Part shown: positions 1 through 7,428 of the stretch, one piece after another
Numbering within the stretch: position 1 is the stretch's first letter
How the letters are laid out: each line of letters starts with the position of its first letter
Origin: Caldisericota bacterium
GTDB lineage: Bacteria; Caldisericota; JANLFM01
Assembly: GCA_024655865.1 (NCBI GenBank)
Contig: JANLFM010000019.1
Coordinates: 1-25,108, forward strand
Reading direction: 5' to 3'
Length of the DNA: 25,108 bases
Made by a program: the position numbers and the translations under genes
Notes under the pieces: generated by a model
Database searches by the model: none
What the model saw: the letters and a program-made list of their open reading frames with translations, nothing else
What the model was told of the DNA's origin: nothing

Positions 1-69
1 GGTCACAGGTTCGAATCCTGTGACCCCTTGCGTGTGAAGCAAGTGCTCTAGCCGCTGAGCCATCCGCCC
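1..69 (-). tRNA. tRNA-Val(CAC), 5' two-thirds, aberrant T-arm, truncated at the window edge
   Basis: On the minus strand, reading from 69 downward, there is a 5' acceptor strand GGGCGGA (69-63), TG, a D-stem GCTC/GAGC (60-57 and 48-45), an anticodon stem CTTGC/GCAAG (43-39 and 31-27) and a loop TTCACAC whose central triplet CAC would read GUG valine codons. The cloverleaf is normal through the variable region (26-22). The T-stem ACAGG/CCTGT follows, but its loop reads ATTCGAA where TTCGAAT is expected, which is the reverse complement of a normal T-arm. The next bases GACC do not pair with the acceptor strand, so the 3' part is not that of this tRNA. A weak promoter (TTGAAC at 103-98, GATAAT at 82-77, 15-bp spacing) lies just upstream. 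The identity of the 5' part is fairly sure; an intact gene is not shown. Confidence 0.7.
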
Positions 70-104
70 TTTCCAGATTATCCTATCAAGTGCAGGCGTT
101 CAAT

Positions 105-1283
105 TCAAGAGATTCTGGCCAGGGCTCCCCTCATCAATCTTAAGGCTTCCTGGATGTTTTCCACGGAGTTGGCGTAAGAGAGCCTCAGGTAACCTTCGCC
201 GTACTCCCCGAATGCTGTGCCAGAAAGGGCTGCCACTCCTGCTTCGTTCAAGAGGTAGTCGGCGATCTCCTTGGAGGGCTTGCCGAAGGACTTTACGTTA
301 GGAAAGGCGTAGAAAGCTCCTGCGGGAAGCTTGCAAGAAACACCAGGGATCTCGTTTAACCCCTTGACGATGATGTCCCGCCTCCTTCTGAACTCCTGGA
401 CCATCTTTTCTGCCTCATCCTGGGGTCCGTTTAAAGCCTCGATTCCCGCCATCTGCACGAAGGCCGTGCTGCAGGAAACGAAGTTCACCATCAAGCGGGT
501 GATCTTTGATGCCAGCTCTTTATTCATTACCCCATAGCCCAGTCTCCACCCGGTCATGGCGTAGGTTTTGGAGAACCCGTCAAGGATAACTACCCGATCC
601 TTCATTCCCGGAAGCGATGCCAGTGAGAAGTGCTCGCCATCATAAATGATCCTGCTGTAAATCTCATCTGAAAGGACGTAAATATCACGGCCCTCGATGA
701 TCTCAGCAATTTTCTCTAAATCCTTTTTAGGAAGCACTCCGCCTGTGGGGTTATGGGGAGAATTGAGCACAATTAACTTTGTGCGGGGGGTGACGAGCTT
801 TCTGAGTTCCTCGACATCAAGCCGGAAATCCAGCTCTTCCCTCAGGGGAATAGGAACCGGCTTGCCACCTGTGAAATGGATCATGGATTCGTAGATGGGA
901 TAGGATGGATTGGGATAAATGACCTCGTCCCCTTCATCGATAAGCGCCAGCATCAGGAATGACATTATCGGCTTGCCACCGGGAGTGATGACCACCTCAT
1001 CAGGATCAACCGGGATGTTCCGGGTTCGGGAGACATAATTAGCAACGGCTTCCCTGACCTGAGCGATTCCTGCAGCGGGAGTGTAGTGCGTGTAGCCCTC
1101 GTTCAGGGCACGTATGGCAGCATGTTTGATGTTGGCTGGGGTATCGAAATCTGGTTCTCCGATTTCTAAGTGAATGACCTTCTTCCCTTTGGCCTCCAGA
1201 GCCTTGGCCCTTGCCAGGACCTCAAAAGCGGTTTCAGTTCCGCAAACCTGCATGCGCTTTGCGTAAAAAGATTCTCCTCTCAC
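105..1283 (-). CDS. PLP-dependent class I/II aminotransferase (aspartate/alanine-type)
   Basis: This 392-residue protein is a fold-type I, pyridoxal-phosphate aminotransferase of the AspB-like subgroup, which transfers amino groups between an amino acid and a 2-oxo acid in the cytoplasm. The family signatures are in order: NSPHNPTGG near residues 174-182 (Asn contacting the cofactor), SDEIY at 205-209 (Asp to the pyridine nitrogen, Tyr to O3'), the Schiff-base lysine in GFSKTYAMTGWRLGY (K239, with a phosphate-binding Arg at 247), and GYLRLSYA near the C-terminus with the carboxylate-binding Arg. The start is GTG at 1283, chosen because AAAGGAG lies seven bases upstream; a later ATG at MQVCG lacks this. 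The length is normal for the family. It sits 41 bp after the B12-transport ATPase gene with no terminator seen, so it may be cotranscribed. The exact substrate cannot be read from sequence; aspartate, alanine or aromatic amino acids are all possible. Confidence 0.92.
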   Translation of the reverse strand: MRGESFYAKRMQVCGTETAFEVLARAKALEAKGKKVIHLEIGEPDFDTPANIKHAAIRALNEGYTHYTPAAGIAQVREAVANYVSRTRNIPVDPDEVVITPGGKPIMSFLMLALIDEGDEVIYPNPSYPIYESMIHFTGGKPVPIPLREELDFRLDVEELRKLVTPRTKLIVLNSPHNPTGGVLPKKDLEKIAEIIEGRDIYVLSDEIYSRIIYDGEHFSLASLPGMKDRVVILDGFSKTYAMTGWRLGYGVMNKELASKITRLMVNFVSCSTAFVQMAGIEALNGPQDEAEKMVQEFRRRRDIIVKGLNEIPGVSCKLPAGAFYAFPNVKSFGKPSKEIADYLLNEAGVAALSGTAFGEYGEGYLRLSYANSVENIQEALRLMRGALARIS

Positions 1284-1324
1284 CTTGAGGCTCCTTTCCT
1301 TATAAGAAGAGATTTAGAAAAAGT

Positions 1325-2095
1325 TTACCATAAAAACCTGCCTCTGTAATTATGAACGTCTTCAGGAAGCAAATTTAAATTCAAATCATAGAGCTGGGAG
1401 GCAAAATTGGGAGTAACATCCTTAGGGGAAAATTCTTGAAGAAGAATGCCTGACTTCATGGCCAGGATTCTGTGAGCGAAGAGCGTTGCCAGCCAGAGAT
1501 CGTGATAGACCGCGAGAACGGCCATTCCTCTCTCAGCCAGTTTCCTGAGCAGGGAAGAAATTTCCAGTTGAAAATTCAAGTCCAGATGCAAGGTAGGTTC
1601 ATCCAGGAGGAAAAGCTCGCTCCCCTGGGCGATGGCTCGGGCGATCACTGCCCTCCTCTTTTCCCCACCGCTCAAAGTGGCGAATCTCTCCTTCCTTTTC
1701 TCCCAGAGGTCCACGTTCCTTAAAGCTTCCTCGGTTTTTTCCCTGTCCAGAGGGGTATCAAAAAACAGGGGATTATGGGGGAATCTTCCCATGATCACCA
1801 CTTCCTCAAGGCTGAAGGGGAATTCATGGCCGTTTTCCTGAGGGAGGTAGGCAATTTCTCGAGCCAGTTTTCTGCGGGGAATAGTGGACACGTCCTGACC
1901 CTTAAACAGCGCCTTTCCCCGAAAGATCTTGTTCATGCGCAGGATAGCCTTAAGAAGGGTGCTTTTCCCCGAGGCGTTGGGGCCCACTAAGACTGTAAAT
2001 TCCCCGGATTTGAGGCTGAAAGTGATATCTCGGATTACCGGTCCTCGATCGTATCCCGCAGTGAGCTCAACTATTTCTAATAGTTTCTCCATCAT
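1325..2095 (-). CDS. btuD: ABC transporter ATP-binding protein, vitamin B12 (cobalamin) uptake
   Basis: This 256-residue cytoplasmic ATPase powers import through the adjacent FecCD-type permease. It has Walker A GPNASGKST (38-46), a Q-loop region near AYLPQE (82-87), the ABC signature LSGGE (141-145), Walker B LFLLDEP (161-167) and an H-loop in VYHD. This is the FecE/BtuD subgroup of importers. It overlaps the permease gene by four bases (ATGA), a sign of translational coupling. Family membership alone does not separate B12 from iron-siderophore import, but the operon begins with a cobalamin riboswitch at 4123-4254, which strongly favours corrinoids. The gene symbol is assigned by this context. 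Confidence 0.9.
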   Translation of the reverse strand: MMEKLLEIVELTAGYDRGPVIRDITFSLKSGEFTVLVGPNASGKSTLLKAILRMNKIFRGKALFKGQDVSTIPRRKLAREIAYLPQENGHEFPFSLEEVVIMGRFPHNPLFFDTPLDREKTEEALRNVDLWEKRKERFATLSGGEKRRAVIARAIAQGSELFLLDEPTLHLDLNFQLEISSLLRKLAERGMAVLAVYHDLWLATLFAHRILAMKSGILLQEFSPKDVTPNFASQLYDLNLNLLPEDVHNYRGRFLW

Positions 2096-3081
2096 TCTTT
2101 CCTCAAAAGGTAAAGGAAGAAGGGCACACCCATCAAAGCTGTGATTACAGCTACCGGGATCTCAAACCCCGGGATGATGGAGCGCGCTAAATTATCCGCT
2201 CCCAAAAGGAGGACTCCACCTGTAAGGAAGGCAAAAGGCAGGAGCCTGGAGTGTTTAGCTCCTACGATCATGCGGGCGATGTGCGGCACGACCAGGCCCA
2301 CGAAGCCGATCAGTCCACTTACAGAGACCGCAGCCCCGGTCAGAAGTCCAATGATTACAGTGAAAATGAATTTGAACTGACCCACGTTCAGCCCTAATCC
2401 CATGGCGCTTTCATCCCCTAAAACCATTAAATCCAGGGGTTTCGCCAGGAAAATAAGTGCCAGAAGCGCTATCAGAACGAGGGGGAGAACCGCAAGGAAA
2501 GTATCCCAGTTAGCCCCGGCGAAGCCTTCCAGGGACCAGAGCACTGAGCGGTGGAGAACATTTCTTCCCAAAGTGGCAGCAAGGGAGCTTAAGGAGACAA
2601 AGAAGTAATTAGCCGCTATCCCCGCCAAAAGCAGGGTGTTAACGGGCAGTGCTCCCCCTTTTCTTCCTAAGAGGAGGACGCAGACGGTCACATGAACGGC
2701 ACCCAGGAATGCGAACCAGGGCAGAGCGAGCAACCCCGGTCTCAGATAGATGATGTTCAAAACAAGGGCCAGAGTAACTCCGAAGTTGGCTCCAGCGCTC
2801 GTTCCCACAATGAAAGGATCAGCCAGAGGGTTGCGGAAAAGGGACTGGCTGATACACCCCGCAAGGGCTAAAGCGGAGCCCGTGAGAAAAGCAGTAAACA
2901 TCCTGGGGATGCGGAATTCCCAGATGATGCTTTGATAAACTGGAGGGACTGAAGCCCAACCGAAAGGGCTACCGAGGGTTTCAAGAACAGTATGGTAGGA
3001 AAGAGGAGCGCCTCCGGCAAATAGCCCCCAGAACAGGAAGCAAAGAAAAACGAAAATTATCAGGATGTATTTCCAGCTCAA
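2092..3081 (-). CDS. btuC: FecCD-family ABC permease, vitamin B12 uptake
   Basis: This 329-residue polytopic membrane protein forms the translocation pore of a type II ABC importer. It starts with a hydrophobic segment (residues about 5-23) and carries several further membrane spans, as usual for BtuC/FhuB/FecCD proteins. Family hallmarks include GSALALAGCISQSLFRNPLADP in the first third (the conserved QxxxRNPLAdP stretch), SLEGFAGANW in the middle, and the GLIGFVGLVVPHIARMIVG stretch in the last third, which forms the coupling helix to the ATPase. The C-terminal PVAVITALMGVPFFLYLLRK is also typical. The length is normal. It lies 13 bases downstream of the binding-protein gene and overlaps btuD by four bases. 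Corrinoid specificity is inferred from the riboswitch upstream of the operon. Confidence 0.92.
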   Translation of the reverse strand: MSWKYILIIFVFLCFLFWGLFAGGAPLSYHTVLETLGSPFGWASVPPVYQSIIWEFRIPRMFTAFLTGSALALAGCISQSLFRNPLADPFIVGTSAGANFGVTLALVLNIIYLRPGLLALPWFAFLGAVHVTVCVLLLGRKGGALPVNTLLLAGIAANYFFVSLSSLAATLGRNVLHRSVLWSLEGFAGANWDTFLAVLPLVLIALLALIFLAKPLDLMVLGDESAMGLGLNVGQFKFIFTVIIGLLTGAAVSVSGLIGFVGLVVPHIARMIVGAKHSRLLPFAFLTGGVLLLGADNLARSIIPGFEIPVAVITALMGVPFFLYLLRKE

Positions 3082-3094
3082 AGCTCAGCTCGGC

Positions 3095-4075
3095 TTATGG
3101 GGAAACCTGGAACCACTCCGGGTGAAGGAATTGGGCTAGCTCAAGCAATGCCTCTTTAATCCTGGGCCCAGGGCGCAAATACACATTGGGGTCTTTGGGG
3201 ACGAGAATTCTGTTGTCGATTACGGCGTTGATGTTCTGCCAGCCTTTGCGGGATTCCAGGCTCTTTTGGGCGTCCTGCACCATATAGGCGAGCACAATGC
3301 AGTCCGGGTTCTCAAAGAGAATGTAATCGGTGGAAAGCGCAGGATAAGGCTCATCGATGGAGGAAGCAATATTTTCCCCGCCAGCGAGGCTGATTAAGTC
3401 ATCCCCGAAGGTACCGGCTCCGAAGGTGTAATAAGGCTCCTGAGGCCAGGTCTCGATGTAGACTTTGGGAAGTGTGCTTGTTTCCGTCCTTTTGGATTTC
3501 AGGAAATCGATGGTCTTCTGGATGTCTAAAGTGATCTTTTGGGCATTCTCTGGTTCACCGATCAGGTTCCCCACCTTGCCAACATCCTGGAGGACTTCCT
3601 CCACCGTTTGCGGATTTAAACCGAATACCGGAACTTTCTGGGCCTTGAGGTTCTCAATCAGGGTCATGGGATTTCCGAACACGGCTAAAACTAAGTCTGG
3701 CTCGAGGGAGAGTATTTTCTCTAAAGAGGGATTATCCATTCCCCCTACTTTCTCGATATTGGCTACTTCCGGGGGATAATCATCAGCAGTGGTCACTCCC
3801 ACCAATCTGTCCATCGCCCCTAAGGCAGCAACGATCTCTGTAGCTGAGGGGCCAAGAGAGATTATCCTCTGTGGTTTCTGAGGAAGCTGGATCGTGTTGC
3901 CCCAGAAATCAACGGCACTGAAGGGGGGCAGATTTGGCGAGGGCGTAGCCGTTGAAGTGGGACTTAAAGATGGTGAAGGTGTGGAAGGGGTTGGGGTTCC
4001 TGTTTCCCGGCACCCGGCCAAAAGCAGGGCCAGGATAAAAAAGAGGACCAAAAACTTTTTCCAAAAACTTTGCAT
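3095..4075 (-). CDS. btuF: Cobalamin-binding lipoprotein of ABC importer (BtuF-like)
   Basis: This 326-residue extracytoplasmic solute-binding protein delivers corrinoid to BtuCD. It begins with a lipoprotein signal: a short basic N-terminus, a hydrophobic core and the lipobox LLLAGC, with C22 as the probable lipidated residue. A Pro/Ser/Thr-rich linker (about residues 28-50) tethers the mature domain to the membrane. The binding domain has the cluster A-III pattern of BtuF/FepB-like proteins: PQRIISLGPSATEIVAALGA near residues 68-87, LVGVTTADDYPPEV, PSLEKILSLEPDLVLA, and a C-terminal RPGPRIKEALLELAQFLHPEW. The start is ATG at 4075 with AAAGGAG about eight bases upstream. It is the first gene of the btuFCD unit and directly follows the cobalamin riboswitch, so expression should fall when cobalamin is plentiful. 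Confidence 0.93.
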   Translation of the reverse strand: MQSFWKKFLVLFFILALLLAGCRETGTPTPSTPSPSLSPTSTATPSPNLPPFSAVDFWGNTIQLPQKPQRIISLGPSATEIVAALGAMDRLVGVTTADDYPPEVANIEKVGGMDNPSLEKILSLEPDLVLAVFGNPMTLIENLKAQKVPVFGLNPQTVEEVLQDVGKVGNLIGEPENAQKITLDIQKTIDFLKSKRTETSTLPKVYIETWPQEPYYTFGAGTFGDDLISLAGGENIASSIDEPYPALSTDYILFENPDCIVLAYMVQDAQKSLESRKGWQNINAVIDNRILVPKDPNVYLRPGPRIKEALLELAQFLHPEWFQVSP

Positions 4076-4122
4076 CTTCTTACTCCTTTCTCGCGAAGGA
4101 TTCAGATTTCCGCTTGCGCGGT

Positions 4123-4254
4123 GGAAAGCAGGTCTCCTGGCTCGGGGTCATCGCTCTTTTAGCCTTCCCAGCTTGCGCCAGTGGCTGCTTCGAGCTCATC
4201 CCTCACAGTGGCGGGACCGCGGCGGATTTTCACCGCTCTTCCCTTAGCTTTCCA
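4123..4254 (-). ncRNA. Cobalamin riboswitch (AdoCbl/B12 element)
   Basis: The minus strand contains the conserved cobalamin-aptamer core in the right order: GGTGAAAATCCGCC, then GCGGTCCCGCCACTGTGA, then GGGAAGGC, then the B12 box GAGCCAGGAGACCTGC. Closing helix P1 can form between GGAAAGC (4254-4248) and GCTTTCC (4129-4123). Just downstream is a short hairpin CCGC-GCAA-GCGG (4121-4110) with a GNRA loop. The btuF ribosome-binding site follows about 20 bases later. No U-tract terminator lies between aptamer and gene, so control of translation is more likely than attenuation, but the switching helices were not resolved. This element ties the downstream transporter to corrinoids. Confidence 0.95.
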
Positions 4255-4260
4255 AAGCAA

Positions 4261-4289
4261 AGTAAATCAGCTTTCACGAACGCTGTCAA
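4261..4289 (-). promoter_or_regulatory. Sigma70-type promoter of the riboswitch-btuFCD transcript
   Basis: On the minus strand, TTGACA (4289-4284) is a perfect -35 box, followed after exactly 17 bases by TTTACT (4266-4261), which matches four of six -10 positions. The predicted transcription start, about 7 bases later, falls at the 5' edge of the riboswitch closing helix, as expected. Confidence 0.75.
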
Positions 4290-4318
4290 GAAAAAAATCG
4301 CTAAAAAACCTAAAAACT

Positions 4319-4347
4319 ATTTATTTTCCTTAATTTCAGGTTATAAT
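4319..4347 (+). promoter_or_regulatory. Possible promoter of the S-layer-like gene
   Basis: A perfect TATAAT lies at 4342-4347 on the plus strand, but the hexamer 17 bases upstream (ATTTAT) matches the -35 consensus poorly. It would give a leader of about 120 bases for the gene starting at 4476. An alternative is TTGAAA at 4392-4397 with CAATAT at 4415-4420, spaced 17 bases. Only the AT-rich, divergent-promoter character of 4290-4475 is secure; nothing else was recognised in that stretch. Confidence 0.35.
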
Positions 4348-4475
4348 GGAGCAGGGAAAAGCGATACCTCAAAAATCGCCGCTAAAAGACCTTGAAAATT
4401 CTTATTTTCTGGAACAATATTTGAGGGTTATCGTCTATACTACTGAAGAAGAGAAAAATGGAGGTGTTGTAAAGA

Positions 4476-7352
4476 ATGAAAATTACAAAGAAGGTAATTA
4501 GCCTTGGGCTGGCGCTTGCGTTGCTGTTATCAATGGCGGCCATGCCGGTTTCCAAAGTTACACCAGCCATGGCAAATGGGGTAGGGAGTTTTGTGTCCTT
4601 TAATGTCTCCCCAAGCAATGTAGCACCCGGGGGGGAAGTCACATTCAGCTTCTCCTTTTTGCCTAATGTTTATGTTCCCACGGGCTACATTATTGTGGAG
4701 TCCATCCCGTCAGGAGTTCTGACAAACCCCATTCCCAATCCCTCGTATTTTACAAATGTACCCACCGGAAATCCCTGCACAGGTACAATTAAGTACACCG
4801 TTACTGCAACAAGCGGGACTATTACGGCCTACGGAATATTCTACATAATCACGGAGACAGACACTTATTTTGTCCCCTCAAATACTGTGGCCATCAATGT
4901 GGGGCAAACTCTATCTGTAAGCAAAGCAACCACAGCCACTACCGTAGTTTCCGGAAGTATGTTTACCTACACGGTCACCGTAAGCAATAATTCGGGGAGC
5001 ACTGCAACCCAGGTCAGGGTAACAGATTTTCTTGATTCCAACCTTGAGTATGTGAGCGGAACCGCATCAGTTGTGAGTACTACTCCCCTGATTTTCAGTC
5101 TGCCCGATCTTATTAGTGGTGCTTCGTCCTCGTTCACCTTCTGGGTGAGAGCCAAAACGGTAACTTCAACTAAAATCGTAACAAACGTCGTTACCGCCTC
5201 AGCTACGGGATTCGTCACTTCTGCTCCTGCAGCGGCAAGCCCCGTAACCATAATCCCGGCCACCACCGCTTTCACCAAAGAGGTAAACAAGACCCAAGCC
5301 GCTCCTGGCGATACTTTAACCTATACCATCAAGTTCACAAACCCAACCGGCTCCCCAACAATATACAATGCCAAAATAATTGACTATATCCCTGCTTACA
5401 CGGGCTATTTATCTGCACAAACTAACCTGGGAACAATTCTTCCCCCCACAACCGGCCAGAACTATGTTACCTGGAACATAGGCACCATTCCTCCTAACTT
5501 TACTTTTACCGCCATTTTGAACGTTCAAATATTCACCACTGTCCCCTGGAACACTAATATTAACAATTCTGCATATTTCTACGAGGGAACCAGTATCACG
5601 CATACTGCTCAGGCCCCCACGGTGACTGTCCTTCCCGCTCCTTTCTCCATCGAGAAAACCGCTTCTCCTACGGTCATCCTGCCTGGCCAGCAAGTCACCT
5701 TCTCCATAAGCTTTAAAAACACCTCCTCTTACACGGCAACAGGCGTAACGGTTGTGGACTATCTTGATCCCAAGTTCACCATTTCTGGAGTAGGGAGCAC
5801 GTATCCTTACACTATTTCTGGAAATCAAATAATCTGGACCATAGGGAATTTAGCTCCGGGGACAGCCACGATTACTGTTTCCTTCGTGGCCACTGCAAAT
5901 TTATATATTACTCCTGGAACCTCGATCCCGAACAAGGCATCTGTGAAAGGAACAGGGACGGCAGAAGTCTCAACCACTATTTACGTTTTGGTGGGACTTC
6001 CCTCCGCTTTGACTCTCCAAAAGACCGTCAATTCTCAAAACATCCTACCTGGAGCGGATGCCCTGTTTACGGTCACCGTTCAGAACCCCACCACCAACCC
6101 CACCATTCCTACCTTGACCATCACTGACACCCTCCCTGCGGAGCTCACCTTCAAGGGTGCCTCTCAAGGATACACCAGGACGGATAGCGTGGTCACCTGG
6201 ACGATTTCTAATCTCGCTCCCGGAGCAACGGGCACTGTAACCCTGGCTGCCACTGTCATTCCCACGGTTCCCGTGGGAAGCACGGTCACCAACACGGCGG
6301 TCCTGAAGGTTGGAGGCCTGGAGCCGGTAAGGGCTTCCGCTTCCTTCCAGGTGGGTCAGGCCCCTGCCTCTCCGCTCAAAGTAGCTAAACTGGCTACCGC
6401 CGATTCCGTAAAGGGCGGAGAGTACATCACCTACATCATCATTTACGCCAACACCGGAAACACCCTCCTCCCCGGAGCTAAGATCGAGGAGTATGCGCCC
6501 GCGAACACCACCTTCCTGAATGGGAACCCTTCCCCTGTAGTGGGACCTGAGGCGGGTAAATTAACCTGGAATCTGGGCGACCTCCCGCCCGGGGCTAACG
6601 GCACAATCATCGCCCAGTTCAGCGTAGCCTCCACTGTTTCCGGCGGGACTGTGATTGAGAATGTAGCTAAGGGCAAGGTTTCCGGTTATCAGGACAGCCT
6701 CTCGGCGACAGTCTACGTCACCGTAGGGCAGGTTCAGCACTCTGCTTTCATCCAGGGTTACCCTGATGGCACCTTCCGTCCGGAGAAGCCCATAACCAGA
6801 GCGGAAATTGCCGCCATCCTCACCAGGATCATGGGGCTCAATCCCCAGACTGCACCCAATCCCAACTTTGCTGACGTGCAATCCACCCACTGGGCCTTTG
6901 GGTACATCTCCGCAGTGGTGAATGCCGGAATTATGCAGGGTTATCCCGATCGCACTTTCCGTCCCGACCAATCCATCACCAGGGCCGAGCTGGCAACAGT
7001 GATGGTGAGAGCTCGTGGGCTCTTCCCCCTGATCGTTGCTCCTCCTACTTTCCCTGACATCGCCGGACACTGGGCTGCAGGCTATATTGAAGCTGCGCAG
7101 AGGGCAATGTTCATTACCGGATATCCTTCTGGCGACTTCCGGCCTGATCAATCCATTACCCGGGCCGAAACAGTAACCCTGATTGACCGCTCTTACGGAC
7201 GCGGTCCACTAAGTGGTCCTAATGTCTCCCAGACCTTCCCGGATGTACCGGTTGCCCACTGGGCATTCGCCTGGATCGCCGAGGCGGCTCAAAGCCACTA
7301 CGGCGTGCACTCCGTTGAGGGGAAGGAAATTCTGATCAACTACCTCCCATAA
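4476..7352 (+). CDS. Secreted DUF11-repeat protein with C-terminal SLH (S-layer homology) anchor
   Basis: This 958-residue protein is predicted to be exported and held at the cell envelope. A signal peptide covers about residues 1-33 (basic MKITKK, hydrophobic core, AMA cleavage site). An N-terminal Ig-like segment follows (about 36-140). Then come five DUF11-type beta-sandwich repeats beginning near residues 145, 265, 389, 512 and 633, each opening with a pattern like KTxxxxxxxPGxxxTYTIxxxN and containing VxDxLP and WxIGxLxPG motifs. Three SLH modules start near 753, 808 and 868, each with GYPDxxFRPxxxITRAE, which bind secondary cell-wall polymers. A partial fourth SLH-like stretch, FPDVPVAHWAFAWI, lies at the end. 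Start ATG 4476 has GGAGGTG nine bases upstream. It is the only rightward gene here. DUF11 repeats are structural or adhesive; no enzyme motif is seen. It may be an S-layer or surface fibre protein; which is not known. Confidence 0.93.
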   Translation: MKITKKVISLGLALALLLSMAAMPVSKVTPAMANGVGSFVSFNVSPSNVAPGGEVTFSFSFLPNVYVPTGYIIVESIPSGVLTNPIPNPSYFTNVPTGNPCTGTIKYTVTATSGTITAYGIFYIITETDTYFVPSNTVAINVGQTLSVSKATTATTVVSGSMFTYTVTVSNNSGSTATQVRVTDFLDSNLEYVSGTASVVSTTPLIFSLPDLISGASSSFTFWVRAKTVTSTKIVTNVVTASATGFVTSAPAAASPVTIIPATTAFTKEVNKTQAAPGDTLTYTIKFTNPTGSPTIYNAKIIDYIPAYTGYLSAQTNLGTILPPTTGQNYVTWNIGTIPPNFTFTAILNVQIFTTVPWNTNINNSAYFYEGTSITHTAQAPTVTVLPAPFSIEKTASPTVILPGQQVTFSISFKNTSSYTATGVTVVDYLDPKFTISGVGSTYPYTISGNQIIWTIGNLAPGTATITVSFVATANLYITPGTSIPNKASVKGTGTAEVSTTIYVLVGLPSALTLQKTVNSQNILPGADALFTVTVQNPTTNPTIPTLTITDTLPAELTFKGASQGYTRTDSVVTWTISNLAPGATGTVTLAATVIPTVPVGSTVTNTAVLKVGGLEPVRASASFQVGQAPASPLKVAKLATADSVKGGEYITYIIIYANTGNTLLPGAKIEEYAPANTTFLNGNPSPVVGPEAGKLTWNLGDLPPGANGTIIAQFSVASTVSGGTVIENVAKGKVSGYQDSLSATVYVTVGQVQHSAFIQGYPDGTFRPEKPITRAEIAAILTRIMGLNPQTAPNPNFADVQSTHWAFGYISAVVNAGIMQGYPDRTFRPDQSITRAELATVMVRARGLFPLIVAPPTFPDIAGHWAAGYIEAAQRAMFITGYPSGDFRPDQSITRAETVTLIDRSYGRGPLSGPNVSQTFPDVPVAHWAFAWIAEAAQSHYGVHSVEGKEILINYLP
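4909..6723 (+). repeat. Five tandem protein-level DUF11-type repeats inside the S-layer-like gene
   Basis: Five units of roughly 120 codons begin near 4909, 5271, 5643, 6011 and 6375. They share the order Lys-Thr/Ala start, PGxxxT(Y/F)T, xxNPT/NTS, DxLxP and WxI(G/S)xLxPG. The nucleotide sequences have diverged, so the repeats are old rather than a recent amplification. Confidence 0.75.
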
Positions 7353-7374
7353 AATGAGTTCAAATAATTAATTG

Positions 7375-7405
7375 AAAAGCCCCGGCTGGTTGAGCCGGGG
7401 CTTTT
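7375..7405. terminator. Bidirectional rho-independent terminator between converging genes
   Basis: A perfect 13-bp inverted repeat (7375-7387 and 7393-7405) has a GC core GCCCCGGCT/AGCCGGGGC, a five-base loop, and AAAA at one edge with TTTT at the other. It therefore has a U-tract when read from either strand. It lies 23 bases past the rightward S-layer-like gene and 24 bases past the end of the leftward metalloprotease gene, so it can end both. Confidence 0.9.
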
Positions 7406-7428
7406 CTAATTCCTCCCTTTCCCCTGGG

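Noticed and set aside
1-29. 3' end of a plus-strand tRNA, because the T-loop at 10-16 is canonical on this strand
   Set aside because: The bases after the T-stem (GACCCCTT) do not lead to a CCA-like end and overlap the clear anticodon arm of the minus-strand tRNA.
3894-4395. Open frames on the plus strand across the btuF 5' region and riboswitch
   Set aside because: They run antisense to the cobalamin riboswitch and btuF, have no ribosome-binding site or family resemblance, and have low-complexity composition from the structured RNA.
4382-4642. 86-codon minus-strand frame overlapping the S-layer-like gene start
   Set aside because: It crosses the promoter region and signal-peptide codons of the opposite strand and has no recognisable domain, so it is a shadow frame.
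4909-6723. Tandem repeats considered as a CRISPR or recent DNA repeat array
   Set aside because: The repetition is at protein level only, with about 120-codon units that are diverged at nucleotide level and lie inside an open reading frame.
6443-7151. Two long minus-strand frames opposite the SLH region
   Set aside because: They mirror codon bias of the SLH repeats on the plus strand and show no domain of their own.
7375-7405. Inverted repeat considered as a regulatory or recombination site
   Set aside because: Its position between two converging gene ends with a U-tract on both sides fits a bidirectional terminator fully.
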